From Betaproteobacteria bacterium Ga0077526 (GTDB taxonomy: Bacteria; Pseudomonadota; Gammaproteobacteria; Burkholderiales; Ga0077523): a DNA stretch of 54,921 nt. Shown here piece by piece: positions 39,213 to 47,470 of this stretch. Made by a program: the position numbers and the translations under genes. The stretch covers positions 1 through 54,921 of the forward strand of contig LNDV01000007.1 of the NCBI GenBank assembly GCA_001464765.1. The letters are read 5' to 3'. A model generated the notes under the pieces. The model was not told where the DNA came from. It was given only the letters and a program-made list of their open reading frames with translations, and made no database searches. How positions within the stretch are numbered: the first letter of the stretch is position 1; every line of letters starts with the position of its first letter.

Positions 39213-39952
39213 TGGCGCTGCTCCGCCGCCGGGAGCGGTCGTGGAGGGAGGTCCCGCCGGGAATCACCGCCCTTCTTGCCGCAAGCATTGCCTTCATGGT
39301 CACCGTGCGTGCGCTCGGACCTCAGCCCACTGCCGAGCCCGAGGCACTGTCCGCCCCCCCGGACGCCGCAATGCTCAGGGTGCTCGGTTCGGGCGATGAA
39401 GTCTCGATGGCGTACGGACTGGCCTTGCGCCTTCAGGCCTTCGACAACCAGCCCGGGGTGAGCATCCCCTTCGCAAGGCTCGATTACGCCGCCGTGCGCG
39501 CCTGGCTCGACACCATGCTGAAGCTCGACCCCGCGACCCAGTACCCCCTGCTGATGGCGACCCATCTGTACGGACAGGTGCTGACCCGCCCGGACAAACA
39601 GCGCGAGATGGCGGAGTTCGTCTATCAGCGGTTTCTGGAACAGCCGGAGACGCGCTGGCCCTGGGTGGCCCACATGGCGATCATGGCGAAGCATCGCCTC
39701 CGGGACCCGCAGCTCGCCATCCGATACGCCGACGGAATTCGCGATCACGCCCGCGGCAGTGCCGTCCCTTCTTGGGCCCGCCAGATGCACATCTTTCTGC
39801 GCGAGGACGTGGGGGAGATCGAGAGCGCGCGGGCACTGCTCGGGGGCCTGCTGGAAAGCGGCGCCGTGACCGACCCCCAGGAGTTCGCATTTCTCGAAAG
39901 CCGGCTGCGCACCATGGAGAGTGTCGGGAAATCGTCAACGCCGACGAAATGA
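39212..39952 (+). CDS. membrane-anchored helical protein of unknown function
   Basis: Not recognised. The 246-residue product has a basic N-terminus, one transmembrane helix at about residues 18-34, then about 200 residues of alpha-helical, TPR-like sequence (YPLLMATHLYGQVL, MAEFVYQRFLEQPETRWPWVAHMA). It overlaps the permease stop codon, so it is probably made with the permease and could be an accessory of that transporter. Confidence 0.65.
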   Translation: MALLRRRERSWREVPPGITALLAASIAFMVTVRALGPQPTAEPEALSAPPDAAMLRVLGSGDEVSMAYGLALRLQAFDNQPGVSIPFARLDYAAVRAWLDTMLKLDPATQYPLLMATHLYGQVLTRPDKQREMAEFVYQRFLEQPETRWPWVAHMAIMAKHRLRDPQLAIRYADGIRDHARGSAVPSWARQMHIFLREDVGEIESARALLGGLLESGAVTDPQEFAFLESRLRTMESVGKSSTPTK

Positions 39953-40117
39953 CCACGCCCGCCTGGCACCGACGCCGCCGAACCTCAGGCCCACCTTTTG
40001 GCGCCGGGAAAACAACTCCAGCCAAAACAGTCGGATAGAGCACTCACTGCGGGAATGCGAAAACCCGGTGAGCACCCGGCAGGCATCCAAACCTTTCAGT
40101 CGACAGACTTTGGTCCA

Positions 40118-40132
40118 TGGCATGGAACTCGC
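40118..40132 (+). promoter_or_regulatory. candidate sigma-54 promoter of prepilin gene 40184
   Basis: TGGCAT-N5-TCGC matches the -24 element at five of six and the -12 element at three of four, with the invariant GG and GC ten bases apart. The expected start near 40144 gives a leader of about 40 bases before the ATG. It is the only good promoter-like site in the 231-base gap after the 39212 gene. Confidence 0.6.
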
Positions 40133-40183
40133 GTCGAGTACAAGGTCTTCACCCTACCAAAACCCAGACGGAGACCTCAATCC

Positions 40184-40885
40184 ATGTCACATCGAAGCAG
40201 GCAACAGGGCTTCACGCTCATCGAAATCGCGATCGTGCTCGTCATCATCGGACTGCTCCTTGGCGGCATCCTCAAGGGCCAGGAACTGATCACGAGCGCC
40301 CGTGTGCGCAACCTCATCTCCCAGCAGGACGGCATCAAGGCCGCCTTCTACGGCTTCCAGGACCGGTATCGTGCCCTGCCAGGCGACTACCAGCTCGCCA
40401 GCCAGAACCTCGGCGGAACCGGAACCATCACCAACGGCAACGGCAACGGACGGATCCAGGATGCGGCGGGCGGCGGCACGGGTGCCGCGGACGAGCAGAA
40501 TCTGGTTTGGGATCACATGACGCGCGCGGGCTTCCTCAACGGCAACTTCGCCTACGCGGCCGGCGCTCCCACGGACGCCAGCACCCCGAAGAATCCCTAC
40601 GGGCAGTTCATTCAGCTGATTTACGACGGCGTCTACTTCTCGACGGCCAACCCGACGCCGCCCCAGCGACACAACCTCAAGACCGGGCCGCAGATCCCCG
40701 TGGAGATCTCGGCGGAAGTCGACCGAAAGACCGATGACGGCAACGGGGGTTCAGGCTCTTTCGTCTTCTCTGCGTTCGCCGGAACCGGAACGGCGCCCAC
40801 TCGGGCGAACTGCGCGACCGATCTCGGTGTCTGGGTGCTGCAGGGCTCGACCGACGTTAACTGCGGCGGTGCGACGCTGCTCTGA
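40184..40885 (+). CDS. type IV prepilin (major-type pilin candidate A)
   Basis: Prepilin of 233 residues: a 9-residue leader ending G, then FTLIEIAIVLVIIGLLLGG with Glu5. The globular head has the FYGFQDRYRALPGDY motif found in many MSHA-type and related pilins, and two C-terminal cysteines (NCATD and VNCGG) that could form a D-loop disulfide. It is a paralogue of the next gene. It has its own sigma-54-like promoter and its own terminator, as expected for a highly expressed fibre subunit. Confidence 0.85.
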   Translation: MSHRSRQQGFTLIEIAIVLVIIGLLLGGILKGQELITSARVRNLISQQDGIKAAFYGFQDRYRALPGDYQLASQNLGGTGTITNGNGNGRIQDAAGGGTGAADEQNLVWDHMTRAGFLNGNFAYAAGAPTDASTPKNPYGQFIQLIYDGVYFSTANPTPPQRHNLKTGPQIPVEISAEVDRKTDDGNGGSGSFVFSAFAGTGTAPTRANCATDLGVWVLQGSTDVNCGGATLL

Positions 40886-40912
40886 CGTTCAGACGTCCGT
40901 CGACTTCCAGGA

Positions 40913-40942
40913 AACGGGGAGCTCTGCTCCCCGTTGTCGTTT
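40913..40942 (+). terminator. Rho-independent terminator after prepilin 40184
   Basis: AACGGGGAGC (40913-40922) pairs perfectly with GCTCCCCGTT (40926-40935) across a TCT loop, followed by GTCGTTT. A further partial stem outside it (CCAGGAAAC with GTTTCTGG) could extend the hairpin. It lies 27 bases after the stop and separates the two prepilin genes. Confidence 0.8.
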
Positions 40943-40968
40943 CTGGGGCTGGTGGGGCTCGGCGTGCA

Positions 40969-41001
40969 GAGAGTGGCGCTTCCCCTGCCCGGAGAGTGGC
41001 G
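40969..41001 (+). promoter_or_regulatory. direct repeat upstream of a sigma-54 promoter (possible activator site)
   Basis: GAGAGTGGCG occurs twice, at 40969-40978 and 40992-41001, 23 bases apart (about two helical turns). The pair lies 51-83 bases upstream of the -24 element at 41052, a suitable place for binding of an NtrC-type activator. No copy was found at the other two sigma-54 sites, so the assignment is tentative. Confidence 0.4.
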
Positions 41002-41051
41002 ATCTCACCCGTGTCAAAGACCCCGCCAAGGACCTTGAAAATCTAACGTTT

Positions 41052-41066
41052 TGGCACATTCTCTGC
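41052..41066 (+). promoter_or_regulatory. sigma-54 promoter of prepilin gene 41100
   Basis: TGGCAC-N5-CTGC: the -24 element is perfect and the -12 element matches three of four, with GG and GC ten bases apart. It is the best -24/-12 match found in the window. The expected start near 41078 leaves a leader of about 22 bases with GGGGA before the ATG. Confidence 0.75.
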
Positions 41067-41099
41067 TCCCCGTCTTGGTGAAAGTCCGGGGATTCAGCG

Positions 41100-41774
41100 A
41101 TGCGGTTGTCAAAGCAGCACCAGCGCGGCTTCACGTTCGTGGAAGTGGCGTTGGTCATGATGTTGTTCGTGCTGTTGGCGGGCGTGGTGCTCGCAGCGAA
41201 CGAATTGATTCTTTCCGCTCGGGCGAGGGCCTTGAGTACGGAACTCGATGCCTATCGCACGGCCTACTTCGGGTTCCTGGACCGCTATCGCTCGGCCCCC
41301 GGGGACTTCGCCTCGGCCTCCCGCGACATCCGCGGCGTTGTCACCAGCGGCGATGGCAACGGCCGCATCGAGCTGAGCGCTCCTCTCGATGAGCCTGCCC
41401 TCGCGTGGGACCACCTCGGGAAGGCAGGGTACCTTCAGGGTCAACTTCGGCCCGGCAGCTCAGGCGCCGTACCAGTCAACGTGTTCGGCGCGCCGGCCCG
41501 GATCGAGTTCGGCAACCGCTTCGCAGGCGCGGCAGGTCAGCGGCACAGCATCAACACCGGCAATCTGGTGCCGGCCTCCATCCTCGCGGAGATCGACCGC
41601 AAGCTGGATGACGGTCGCGCAGCCACGGGGTCCCTGCGGTTCTCGTCTGTCGACACAGCAGGCTTTCCGACTACCGACTCCCGCTGTTACGACACGCTCG
41701 GCACCAGCGGCGGCGCGTGGCGGGTCGGGGATGGCGGCGACAGCAATTGCGGCGCGGCCTGGTTGCTTCCGTAG
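41100..41774 (+). CDS. type IV prepilin (major-type pilin candidate B)
   Basis: Prepilin of 224 residues: a 10-residue leader ending G, then FTFVEVALVMMLFVLLAGV with Glu5. The head contains YFGFLDRYRSAPGDF and two C-terminal cysteines (RCYDT and SNCGAAW), clearly paralogous to the 40184 protein. It is a single-gene unit from the sigma-54 promoter at 41052 and ends 7 bases before the convergent antiporter gene. Confidence 0.85.
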   Translation: MRLSKQHQRGFTFVEVALVMMLFVLLAGVVLAANELILSARARALSTELDAYRTAYFGFLDRYRSAPGDFASASRDIRGVVTSGDGNGRIELSAPLDEPALAWDHLGKAGYLQGQLRPGSSGAVPVNVFGAPARIEFGNRFAGAAGQRHSINTGNLVPASILAEIDRKLDDGRAATGSLRFSSVDTAGFPTTDSRCYDTLGTSGGAWRVGDGGDSNCGAAWLLP

Positions 41775-41781
41775 GGAAACC

Positions 41782-43740
41782 TCAACCCTGCAGCAGAAGC
41801 ATCTCGGCGACCGCCAGGTCCGATTCCCGGCCGCGCAGGACGACCACATCGCCCTCCGACAATAGCGTTTCCGGGGTGGGATCGAGGCTGCGGATGTTCC
41901 GTCGACGGATAGCGGTGACTTCGACGTGCGCACTTTCCAGTTTCACCTGATCCAGGGTACGGCCGATCGCGGCCGCGCCCGGCGGAAGCATGACGGAGTG
42001 CAGGCGCACCGGCTCCGCGTCGTCGCCATCCGAAGCCCCGCGGAAAAAGCCCCTGAAGAGGCTGTAGCGCTGTTCCCTGGTAAGCCGGATCCGCTTGAGT
42101 ACCCGGTGAAGCGGCGTTCCCAATAGCATGAGGGCATGGGACGCGAGCATCAGACTGCCTTCCATGACCTCCGCCACGACCTCCGCCGCACCGGCCGCCT
42201 GCAGCGTCTCGATATCGGAGTCGTCCACCGTGCGCACGATGACCGGCAGTTCCGGACGGACTTCCCTCGCATGCGTCAGGATGCGAAGCGCGGAGGGCGT
42301 GTCCGTGTAGGTGATCACCAGCGCCGCCGCCCGCATCAGACCCGCTGCCATGAGAACCTCCTTTCTTGCTGCATCGCCGAACACCACCGACTCGCCCGCG
42401 ATCGCCGCCTCGCGAATCCGCTGAGGATCGAGATCGAGCGCGATGAACTGCTGCGTCTCCTGCTCCAGCACGCGCGCGAGGTTCTGGCCGGTCCGTCCGT
42501 AGCCGCAGATGATCACGTGACCCTGGACTCCCATGGACCGGACCGCGATCTCGTGCAGCGCGATGGCCCGCTGCATCCATTCCGAGCGGACCCAGCGGTG
42601 CACGAGGCGATCGCTGTGCTGAACGATGAATGGCGAGAGGAGCATCGACACCAGCAGTGCGGCCAGCACCAGCTGCAACGTCGCGTCCGGCACGACTCCC
42701 AGCTCGCCGGTTCGTGACACGAGAACGAATCCGAACTCGCCGGCGCCGGCAAGAGCAAGCCCGACTCGAATCGCCGTTCCGGTATCGGCGCCGAAAGCGC
42801 GCGACAACAGCGTCGCAATCACGGCCTTCGCAACTAGGAACGCGACGACCAGCGCCATCACGACCAGCAGATGCTCCCAGACGACACGAAGATCGAGCAG
42901 GGCGCCGACGGTGACGAAGAACAGCCCGAGCAGAATGTCGCGGAACGGCTTGATGTCCTCTTCCACCTGGATACGGTACTCGGTCTCGGAGATCAGCATG
43001 CCGGCCACGAATGCGCCGAGCGCCAGCGACAGTCCGGCCAGATCCGTGAGCCAGGACAGGAGCAGAGTGAACAGCAGGACGTTGAGAACGAAGAGTTCGG
43101 AGGACTTGCGCGCCGCCACCAGATGGAACCACGGACGGACGATCCGCTGACCCAGTCCCAGCAGCAGCGTGAGAGCAACGGTGACCTTGACTGCCGCGAG
43201 CCCCAGTTCGCCCCACAGATTGGACGACGGCGCGGCGAAGGTCGGCAGCAGGATCAGCAGTGGCACGACCGCCAGATCCTGGAACAGCAGCACACCCATG
43301 ATCTGGCGCCCGTGGACCGAGCCGAGCTCGAGGCGCTCCGCTAGCATCTTGCCCAGGATCGCGGTGGATGACATGGCGATGGCGCCGCCAAGCGCCACAC
43401 CGACCTGCCAGCCGAACCCGGACATCATGGCCACTGCCAGGACGAGACCGAGAGTGAGCAGAACCTGGGCGCCCCCCAGCCCGAACACGAGAGCGCGCAT
43501 CGTCATGAACTTGGGCAGACTGAACTCGAGCCCGATGGAGAACATCAGGAACACCACGCCGAATTCCGCGAGGTGGCGCGTGCTCTCCTGGTCGGACAGC
43601 CAGCCCAGCGCATTGGGGCCGATGCTGATGCCGACGATGAGGTAGCCCACGAGTGCCGGCAGATTCAACCGGCGGCAGATCACGACGACGACTACGGCCG
43701 TGGCAAGCAATAGGACGGCGGTACTGAGCGCGGTATCCAC
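41782..43740 (-). CDS. Kef-type monovalent cation:proton antiporter (CPA2) with RCK domains
   Basis: Inner-membrane antiporter of 652 residues. The first 380 or so form a CPA2 membrane domain with about 12 hydrophobic segments (GISIGPNALGWL, LMFSIGLEFSLP). A TrkA-N nucleotide-binding domain (VIICGYGRTGQNLARVLE) and a TrkA-C domain at the end suggest ligand gating as in KefB/KefC. The GTG at 43740 directly precedes the first helix; the frame is open to a GTG at 43791. It diverges from kdsD, the position YrbG takes in E. coli. Confidence 0.88.
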   Translation of the reverse strand: MDTALSTAVLLLATAVVVVVICRRLNLPALVGYLIVGISIGPNALGWLSDQESTRHLAEFGVVFLMFSIGLEFSLPKFMTMRALVFGLGGAQVLLTLGLVLAVAMMSGFGWQVGVALGGAIAMSSTAILGKMLAERLELGSVHGRQIMGVLLFQDLAVVPLLILLPTFAAPSSNLWGELGLAAVKVTVALTLLLGLGQRIVRPWFHLVAARKSSELFVLNVLLFTLLLSWLTDLAGLSLALGAFVAGMLISETEYRIQVEEDIKPFRDILLGLFFVTVGALLDLRVVWEHLLVVMALVVAFLVAKAVIATLLSRAFGADTGTAIRVGLALAGAGEFGFVLVSRTGELGVVPDATLQLVLAALLVSMLLSPFIVQHSDRLVHRWVRSEWMQRAIALHEIAVRSMGVQGHVIICGYGRTGQNLARVLEQETQQFIALDLDPQRIREAAIAGESVVFGDAARKEVLMAAGLMRAAALVITYTDTPSALRILTHAREVRPELPVIVRTVDDSDIETLQAAGAAEVVAEVMEGSLMLASHALMLLGTPLHRVLKRIRLTREQRYSLFRGFFRGASDGDDAEPVRLHSVMLPPGAAAIGRTLDQVKLESAHVEVTAIRRRNIRSLDPTPETLLSEGDVVVLRGRESDLAVAEMLLLQG

Positions 43741-43941
43741 GTTCTCGAAAGCTTTCCTGGGCAAATAACGAATGGCGACACAGGATCGCACCAGAGAACC
43801 GCCCGGCTGCTCCGGTCCCGATCGACGCCACGCCGCGACGTCTCCAGTCTGAGGCTAACACGGCGAAAGGCGGTCGTCGCGGCCCTTCCGGAACCCTGCG
43901 GCGAACGCCTGCGTGTTCGCCCCCACGGTTATACTTCACTC

Positions 43942-44934
43942 ATGCAAAGCTCATTGGGAAAACTCTCGCCACAGGATGCGATCGCCCTCGGCAGACGGGT
44001 GCTCGACATTGAGTCGCGGGCAGTGGCGGCGCTGTCGGAGCGGCTCGATGAGTCGTTCGCGGATGCCGTGCGAATCGTCCTCGCGTGCACCGGTCGCGTA
44101 GTGGTGAGCGGGATCGGCAAGTCCGGCCATGTCGCAAGCAAGCTGGCATCGACCCTCGCCAGCACGGGGACCCCCGCCTTCTTCGTGCATCCGGCCGAGG
44201 CAAGCCATGGGGATCTGGGCATGATCACCGAGCAGGACGTGATGATTGCCCTCTCCAACTCCGGCGAGAGCGCCGAGCTTCTCACGATCGTCCCTCTCGC
44301 CAAGAGGCGAGGCGCGAAACTGGTGACGATCACCGGCAATCCCGCCTCCACCCTGGCGCTCGAAGCCGACGTGCATCTCAACGCCGCGGTCGACGAGGAA
44401 GCCTGCCCACTGGGTCTTGCGCCAACTGCAAGCACGACTGCGGCCCTCGCGCTCGGCGACGCGCTTGCGGTCGCCCTCCTGGAGGCACGCGGCTTCAGCG
44501 CCGAGGACTTTGCACGGTCCCATCCGGGAGGCGCGCTCGGACGACGGCTTCTGACACGCGTTCGCGACGTGATGCGGACGGGAAGCGCCGTTCCCCAGGT
44601 GCCGTCCACAGCCACCCTTTCTGCGGCCCTCTTCGAGATGACCGGCAAGGGACTTGGCATGACGGCCGTGGTCGACCCGGGCTCCGATCAGCTCGGCGTG
44701 TTCACCGACGGCGATCTGCGTCGCGCCCTGGAGCGCAACGTGGATCTCTCGCAAGTTCGGGTTGGCGAAGTCATGACGCGTTCGCCACGGACCATCCGGG
44801 AAGATCGCCTCGCAGCGGAAGCCGTGGAAGACATGGAGCGCCACCGCATCAACGGATTGCTGGTGGTGAATGATCGTGGCCGGCTGGTGGGAGCCCTGAA
44901 CATGCACGATATGTTCAAGGCCAGGGTCGTCTGA
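43942..44934 (+). CDS. kdsD: arabinose-5-phosphate isomerase
   Basis: Converts ribulose 5-phosphate to arabinose 5-phosphate, the first step to Kdo for lipopolysaccharide. The 330-residue product has an N-terminal SIS domain (VVVSGIGKSGHVASK, ALSNSGESAELL) and two C-terminal CBS domains. It is the first gene of the rightward kdsD-kdsC-lptCAB-rpoN run, and the kdsD stop is one base before the kdsC ATG. Confidence 0.96.
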   Translation: MQSSLGKLSPQDAIALGRRVLDIESRAVAALSERLDESFADAVRIVLACTGRVVVSGIGKSGHVASKLASTLASTGTPAFFVHPAEASHGDLGMITEQDVMIALSNSGESAELLTIVPLAKRRGAKLVTITGNPASTLALEADVHLNAAVDEEACPLGLAPTASTTAALALGDALAVALLEARGFSAEDFARSHPGGALGRRLLTRVRDVMRTGSAVPQVPSTATLSAALFEMTGKGLGMTAVVDPGSDQLGVFTDGDLRRALERNVDLSQVRVGEVMTRSPRTIREDRLAAEAVEDMERHRINGLLVVNDRGRLVGALNMHDMFKARVV

Positions 44935-44935
44935 C

Positions 44936-45466
44936 ATGGAAACGGCTCGGGCGACGGAGAAGGCCCGGCACGTCCGCGTCGCCGTGTTCGACGTCGACGG
45001 CATCCTCACCGACGGCACGCTCTATCTCTCCGACTCCGGTGAGGAGATGAAGGCGTTCAACAGCCGCGACGGTCATGGCCTTCGCATGCTTCAGGACGCC
45101 GGCGTGACGCTCGCGATCCTGACCGGCAGGCGATCGCGTTGCGTCGAGCACCGCTGCCGGGACCTCGGCATCTCACACGTGCTCCAGGGCGTGAAGGACA
45201 AGCGGGCCGGGCTGGAAGAACTCCAGGCACTTCTCGGCGTGACAGCGGATGCGATGGCCTACATGGGAGATGACGTCATCGATCTGCCGGTATTGCGCCG
45301 GTGCCGATTCGCGATCACGGTTCCGGAAGCGCCGGCCATCGTGCAGGCCAACGTCGACTACATCACGACCGCCGGGGGTGGGCGCGGCGCCGTCCGGGAA
45401 GTCTGCGAGTTCATCCTGCAGGCTCAGGGCCTCCTCTCAGCCCAACTCGCCCGCCATCTCGCATGA
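44936..45466 (+). CDS. kdsC: 3-deoxy-D-manno-octulosonate 8-phosphate phosphatase
   Basis: HAD-type phosphatase that releases Kdo from Kdo-8-phosphate. The 176-residue product has the nucleophile pair D19/D21 in FDVDGILTDG, and GRRSRCVEHRC and MGDDVIDLPVL for the other HAD motifs. No cap domain is present, as usual for KdsC. Confidence 0.95.
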   Translation: METARATEKARHVRVAVFDVDGILTDGTLYLSDSGEEMKAFNSRDGHGLRMLQDAGVTLAILTGRRSRCVEHRCRDLGISHVLQGVKDKRAGLEELQALLGVTADAMAYMGDDVIDLPVLRRCRFAITVPEAPAIVQANVDYITTAGGGRGAVREVCEFILQAQGLLSAQLARHLA

Positions 45467-45476
45467 GCTTAGGCGA

Positions 45477-46082
45477 ATGAACGCGAGCGACCACCTTCTG
45501 CGCTGGTACCCCGCTTTCCTCCTGCTCGCGCTCGTCGGGCTCACGTTCTGGCTCGACCAGAAAGTGCAGCCTCCGCCGGTACCACGCGACGGCAGCACCC
45601 GCCACGATCCCGACTTCATCATCGACAACTTCACGGCCATGCGCATGAATCCGGACGGGACTCAGCGCTACGCCATTCGCGGCACGACGATGACCCACTA
45701 TCCGGACGACAGCGCGACTCATCTGGTTCAGCCGCGATTCATCCATTACGATGCCAAGACGGCGCCGGTTCGGGTCGCGTCGGACCGTGCGCTCGTATCC
45801 CGTGACGGCGAGGATGTGTACTTCACCGGAAACGTAGACATCGTGCGGGAGGCGTACTCCGATCAACCGTCGATGAACCTGCAGACCGAGTATCTTCATC
45901 TCACGCCGGAGCAGGACCTTGCCCGGACGGACAAGAAAGTCACCATGACCCGCGGCCCCACCGTCGTCGAGGGCGTGGGCATGCTCTATGACCACAAAGC
46001 GCGAACGCTCCAGCTACTGTCGAAGGTAAAGGTGACGTATGGCTCCCCGACCCTCAATTTGCCGTCATTCGGCCGTAAATAG
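45477..46082 (+). CDS. lptC: LPS export protein LptC
   Basis: Bitopic component of the LPS bridge that passes lipopolysaccharide from LptBFG to LptA. The 201-residue product has one N-terminal transmembrane helix (about 10-27) and a beta-jellyroll with NFTAMRMNPDGTQRYAIRG and YFTGNVDIVRE. Its end overlaps lptA by 44 bases, so the two are translationally linked. Confidence 0.92.
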   Translation: MNASDHLLRWYPAFLLLALVGLTFWLDQKVQPPPVPRDGSTRHDPDFIIDNFTAMRMNPDGTQRYAIRGTTMTHYPDDSATHLVQPRFIHYDAKTAPVRVASDRALVSRDGEDVYFTGNVDIVREAYSDQPSMNLQTEYLHLTPEQDLARTDKKVTMTRGPTVVEGVGMLYDHKARTLQLLSKVKVTYGSPTLNLPSFGRK

Positions 46083-46662
46083 GCGTGTACCCGGCGCGCT
46101 TGCCTTGGCAGCGTTGCTCACGTGGACAAGCGCCTGGGCCGAGAAGGCCGATCGGGAGAAGCCGGTCCAGATCGAGGCCGACAAGATGCTCGCGGACGAC
46201 AGCAAGAGGGAATCCGTCTTCGAGGGCAACGTCGTGGTGACACAGGGCACCCTGCAGTTGAAGGGTGACCGGGTAATCGTCCGGCAGGACGCCGAGGGTT
46301 TCCAGTACGGCATTGCGTATGGCAAGCCGGCGACCTTCCGTCAGAAACGTGACGGCGTGGACGAATACATAGACGGATTTGCGGAGCGGCTCGAATACGA
46401 TGGCAAGAAGGACTTCTTGCAGATGTTCAGTTCCGCTCGACTGACCAAGGGAACGGACGAGGTTCGTGGCGACTACATCTCGTACAACGCGAAGACTGAA
46501 TTCTTTCAGGTTGTCGGCGGGGGCAAGCCAGCCGCCACGCCCGGGAATCCGGACGGACGCGTGCGCGCGGTCATTCAGCCCAAACCCCGGCAACCTGCAG
46601 GCGGGGACAAGACTCCCGCGGCGGCCACGCCGCTCAAGTCAGTCAACGGCCTGGATCGCTGA
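46039..46662 (+). CDS. lptA: LPS transport periplasmic protein LptA
   Basis: Periplasmic bridge protein whose head-to-tail oligomer carries LPS to LptDE. The 207-residue product has a signal peptide ending near TSAWA and the OstA-like core with [21 protein letters not shown] and [12 protein letters not shown] Pro/Lys/Ala-rich tail of about 35 residues follows the jellyroll. Confidence 0.93.
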   Translation: MAPRPSICRHSAVNRRVPGALALAALLTWTSAWAEKADREKPVQIEADKMLADDSKRESVFEGNVVVTQGTLQLKGDRVIVRQDAEGFQYGIAYGKPATFRQKRDGVDEYIDGFAERLEYDGKKDFLQMFSSARLTKGTDEVRGDYISYNAKTEFFQVVGGGKPAATPGNPDGRVRAVIQPKPRQPAGGDKTPAAATPLKSVNGLDR

Positions 46663-46672
46663 CCCGCCCGCC

Positions 46673-47449
46673 ATGAACGCCCCACTCGCCACAGGCGCCG
46701 CGGAACCCGCGGCGGAGGCCGCCGGCCAGAGGGAACTGCGAGCCCGCGGCCTGGAGAAGCGCTACAAGCAGCGTACCGTCGTGAAGGACGTGTCGCTGGA
46801 CGTGAAGAGCGGAGAGGTCATCGGCCTGCTAGGACCGAACGGCGCCGGCAAGACCACCTGCTTCTACATGATTGTCGGTCTCGTGCCCGTCGACAACGGC
46901 CAGATTCTTCTCGACGATCAGGACATCTCGCGGCTGCCGATCCACCGTCGGGCCCGGTTGGGGCTTTCGTACCTGCCCCAGGAACCGTCGATCTTCCGGA
47001 AGCTGACCGTGGCGGAGAACGTCCGGGCCGTCCTGGAACTGCAGGACATCCGGAGCGCGGATGTGGACGAGCGTCTGGACGAGCTTCTGCACGACCTGCA
47101 CGTCAGTCACCTCAAAAACAGTCCCGCCATCAGCCTGTCGGGCGGGGAGCGGCGCAGGGTCGAGATTGCGCGGGCCCTCGCGAGCAACCCTCGCTTCATC
47201 CTGCTGGATGAACCCTTTGCCGGCGTGGACCCGATTGCCGTCATAGATATCCAGAGGATCATCCGCTACCTGAAGGAACGCGACATCGGCGTTCTCATCA
47301 CTGACCATAACGTCCGGGAAACACTCGGAATTTGCGACCGCGCTTACATTATTAGTGATGGATCGGTGCTTGCTTTCGGCCATCCGGAAGAGATCGTCTA
47401 TAATGATGCGGTGCGAAAAGTGTACCTGGGCGAGAACTTCCGTCTCTAG
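46673..47449 (+). CDS. lptB: LPS export ABC transporter ATP-binding protein LptB
   Basis: ATPase driving LPS extraction from the inner membrane by LptFG. The 258-residue product has Walker [10 protein letters not shown], signature LSGGERRR, Walker [13 protein letters not shown] and the H-loop ITDHN. About 15 extra residues precede the usual LptB start. It lies between lptA and rpoN, the conserved order in proteobacteria. Confidence 0.96.
   Translation: MNAPLATGAAEPAAEAAGQRELRARGLEKRYKQRTVVKDVSLDVKSGEVIGLLGPNGAGKTTCFYMIVGLVPVDNGQILLDDQDISRLPIHRRARLGLSYLPQEPSIFRKLTVAENVRAVLELQDIRSADVDERLDELLHDLHVSHLKNSPAISLSGGERRRVEIARALASNPRFILLDEPFAGVDPIAVIDIQRIIRYLKERDIGVLITDHNVRETLGICDRAYIISDGSVLAFGHPEEIVYNDAVRKVYLGENFRL
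47399..47404 (+). promoter_or_regulatory. possible internal promoter (-10) for rpoN
   Basis: A perfect TATAAT lies inside the end of lptB, about 95 bases before the rpoN ATG. Upstream, TTGCTT (47370-47375) is a possible -35 but with a 23-base spacer, which is too long. It may give rpoN some expression independent of lpt genes, or may simply be coding sequence (IVYND). Confidence 0.3.
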
Positions 47450-47470
47450 CCACTCAACAATCGCTCTTTA

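Noticed and set aside
39963..39980. TGGCAC-N5-CCGC after the 39212 gene as a sigma-54 promoter
   Set aside because: Spacing is right, but the -12 element matches only two of four and it lies 200 bases from the prepilin start; the site at 40118 is better placed and better matched.
41687..43939. Very long open frame antisense or out of frame to the Kef-type antiporter gene (also similar cases at 14713-16821, 28544-30430 and 5822-6793)
   Set aside because: These translate to Arg/Pro/Gly/His-rich sequence with no family motif and lie over genes with clear motifs; long shadow frames are expected in GC-rich DNA.
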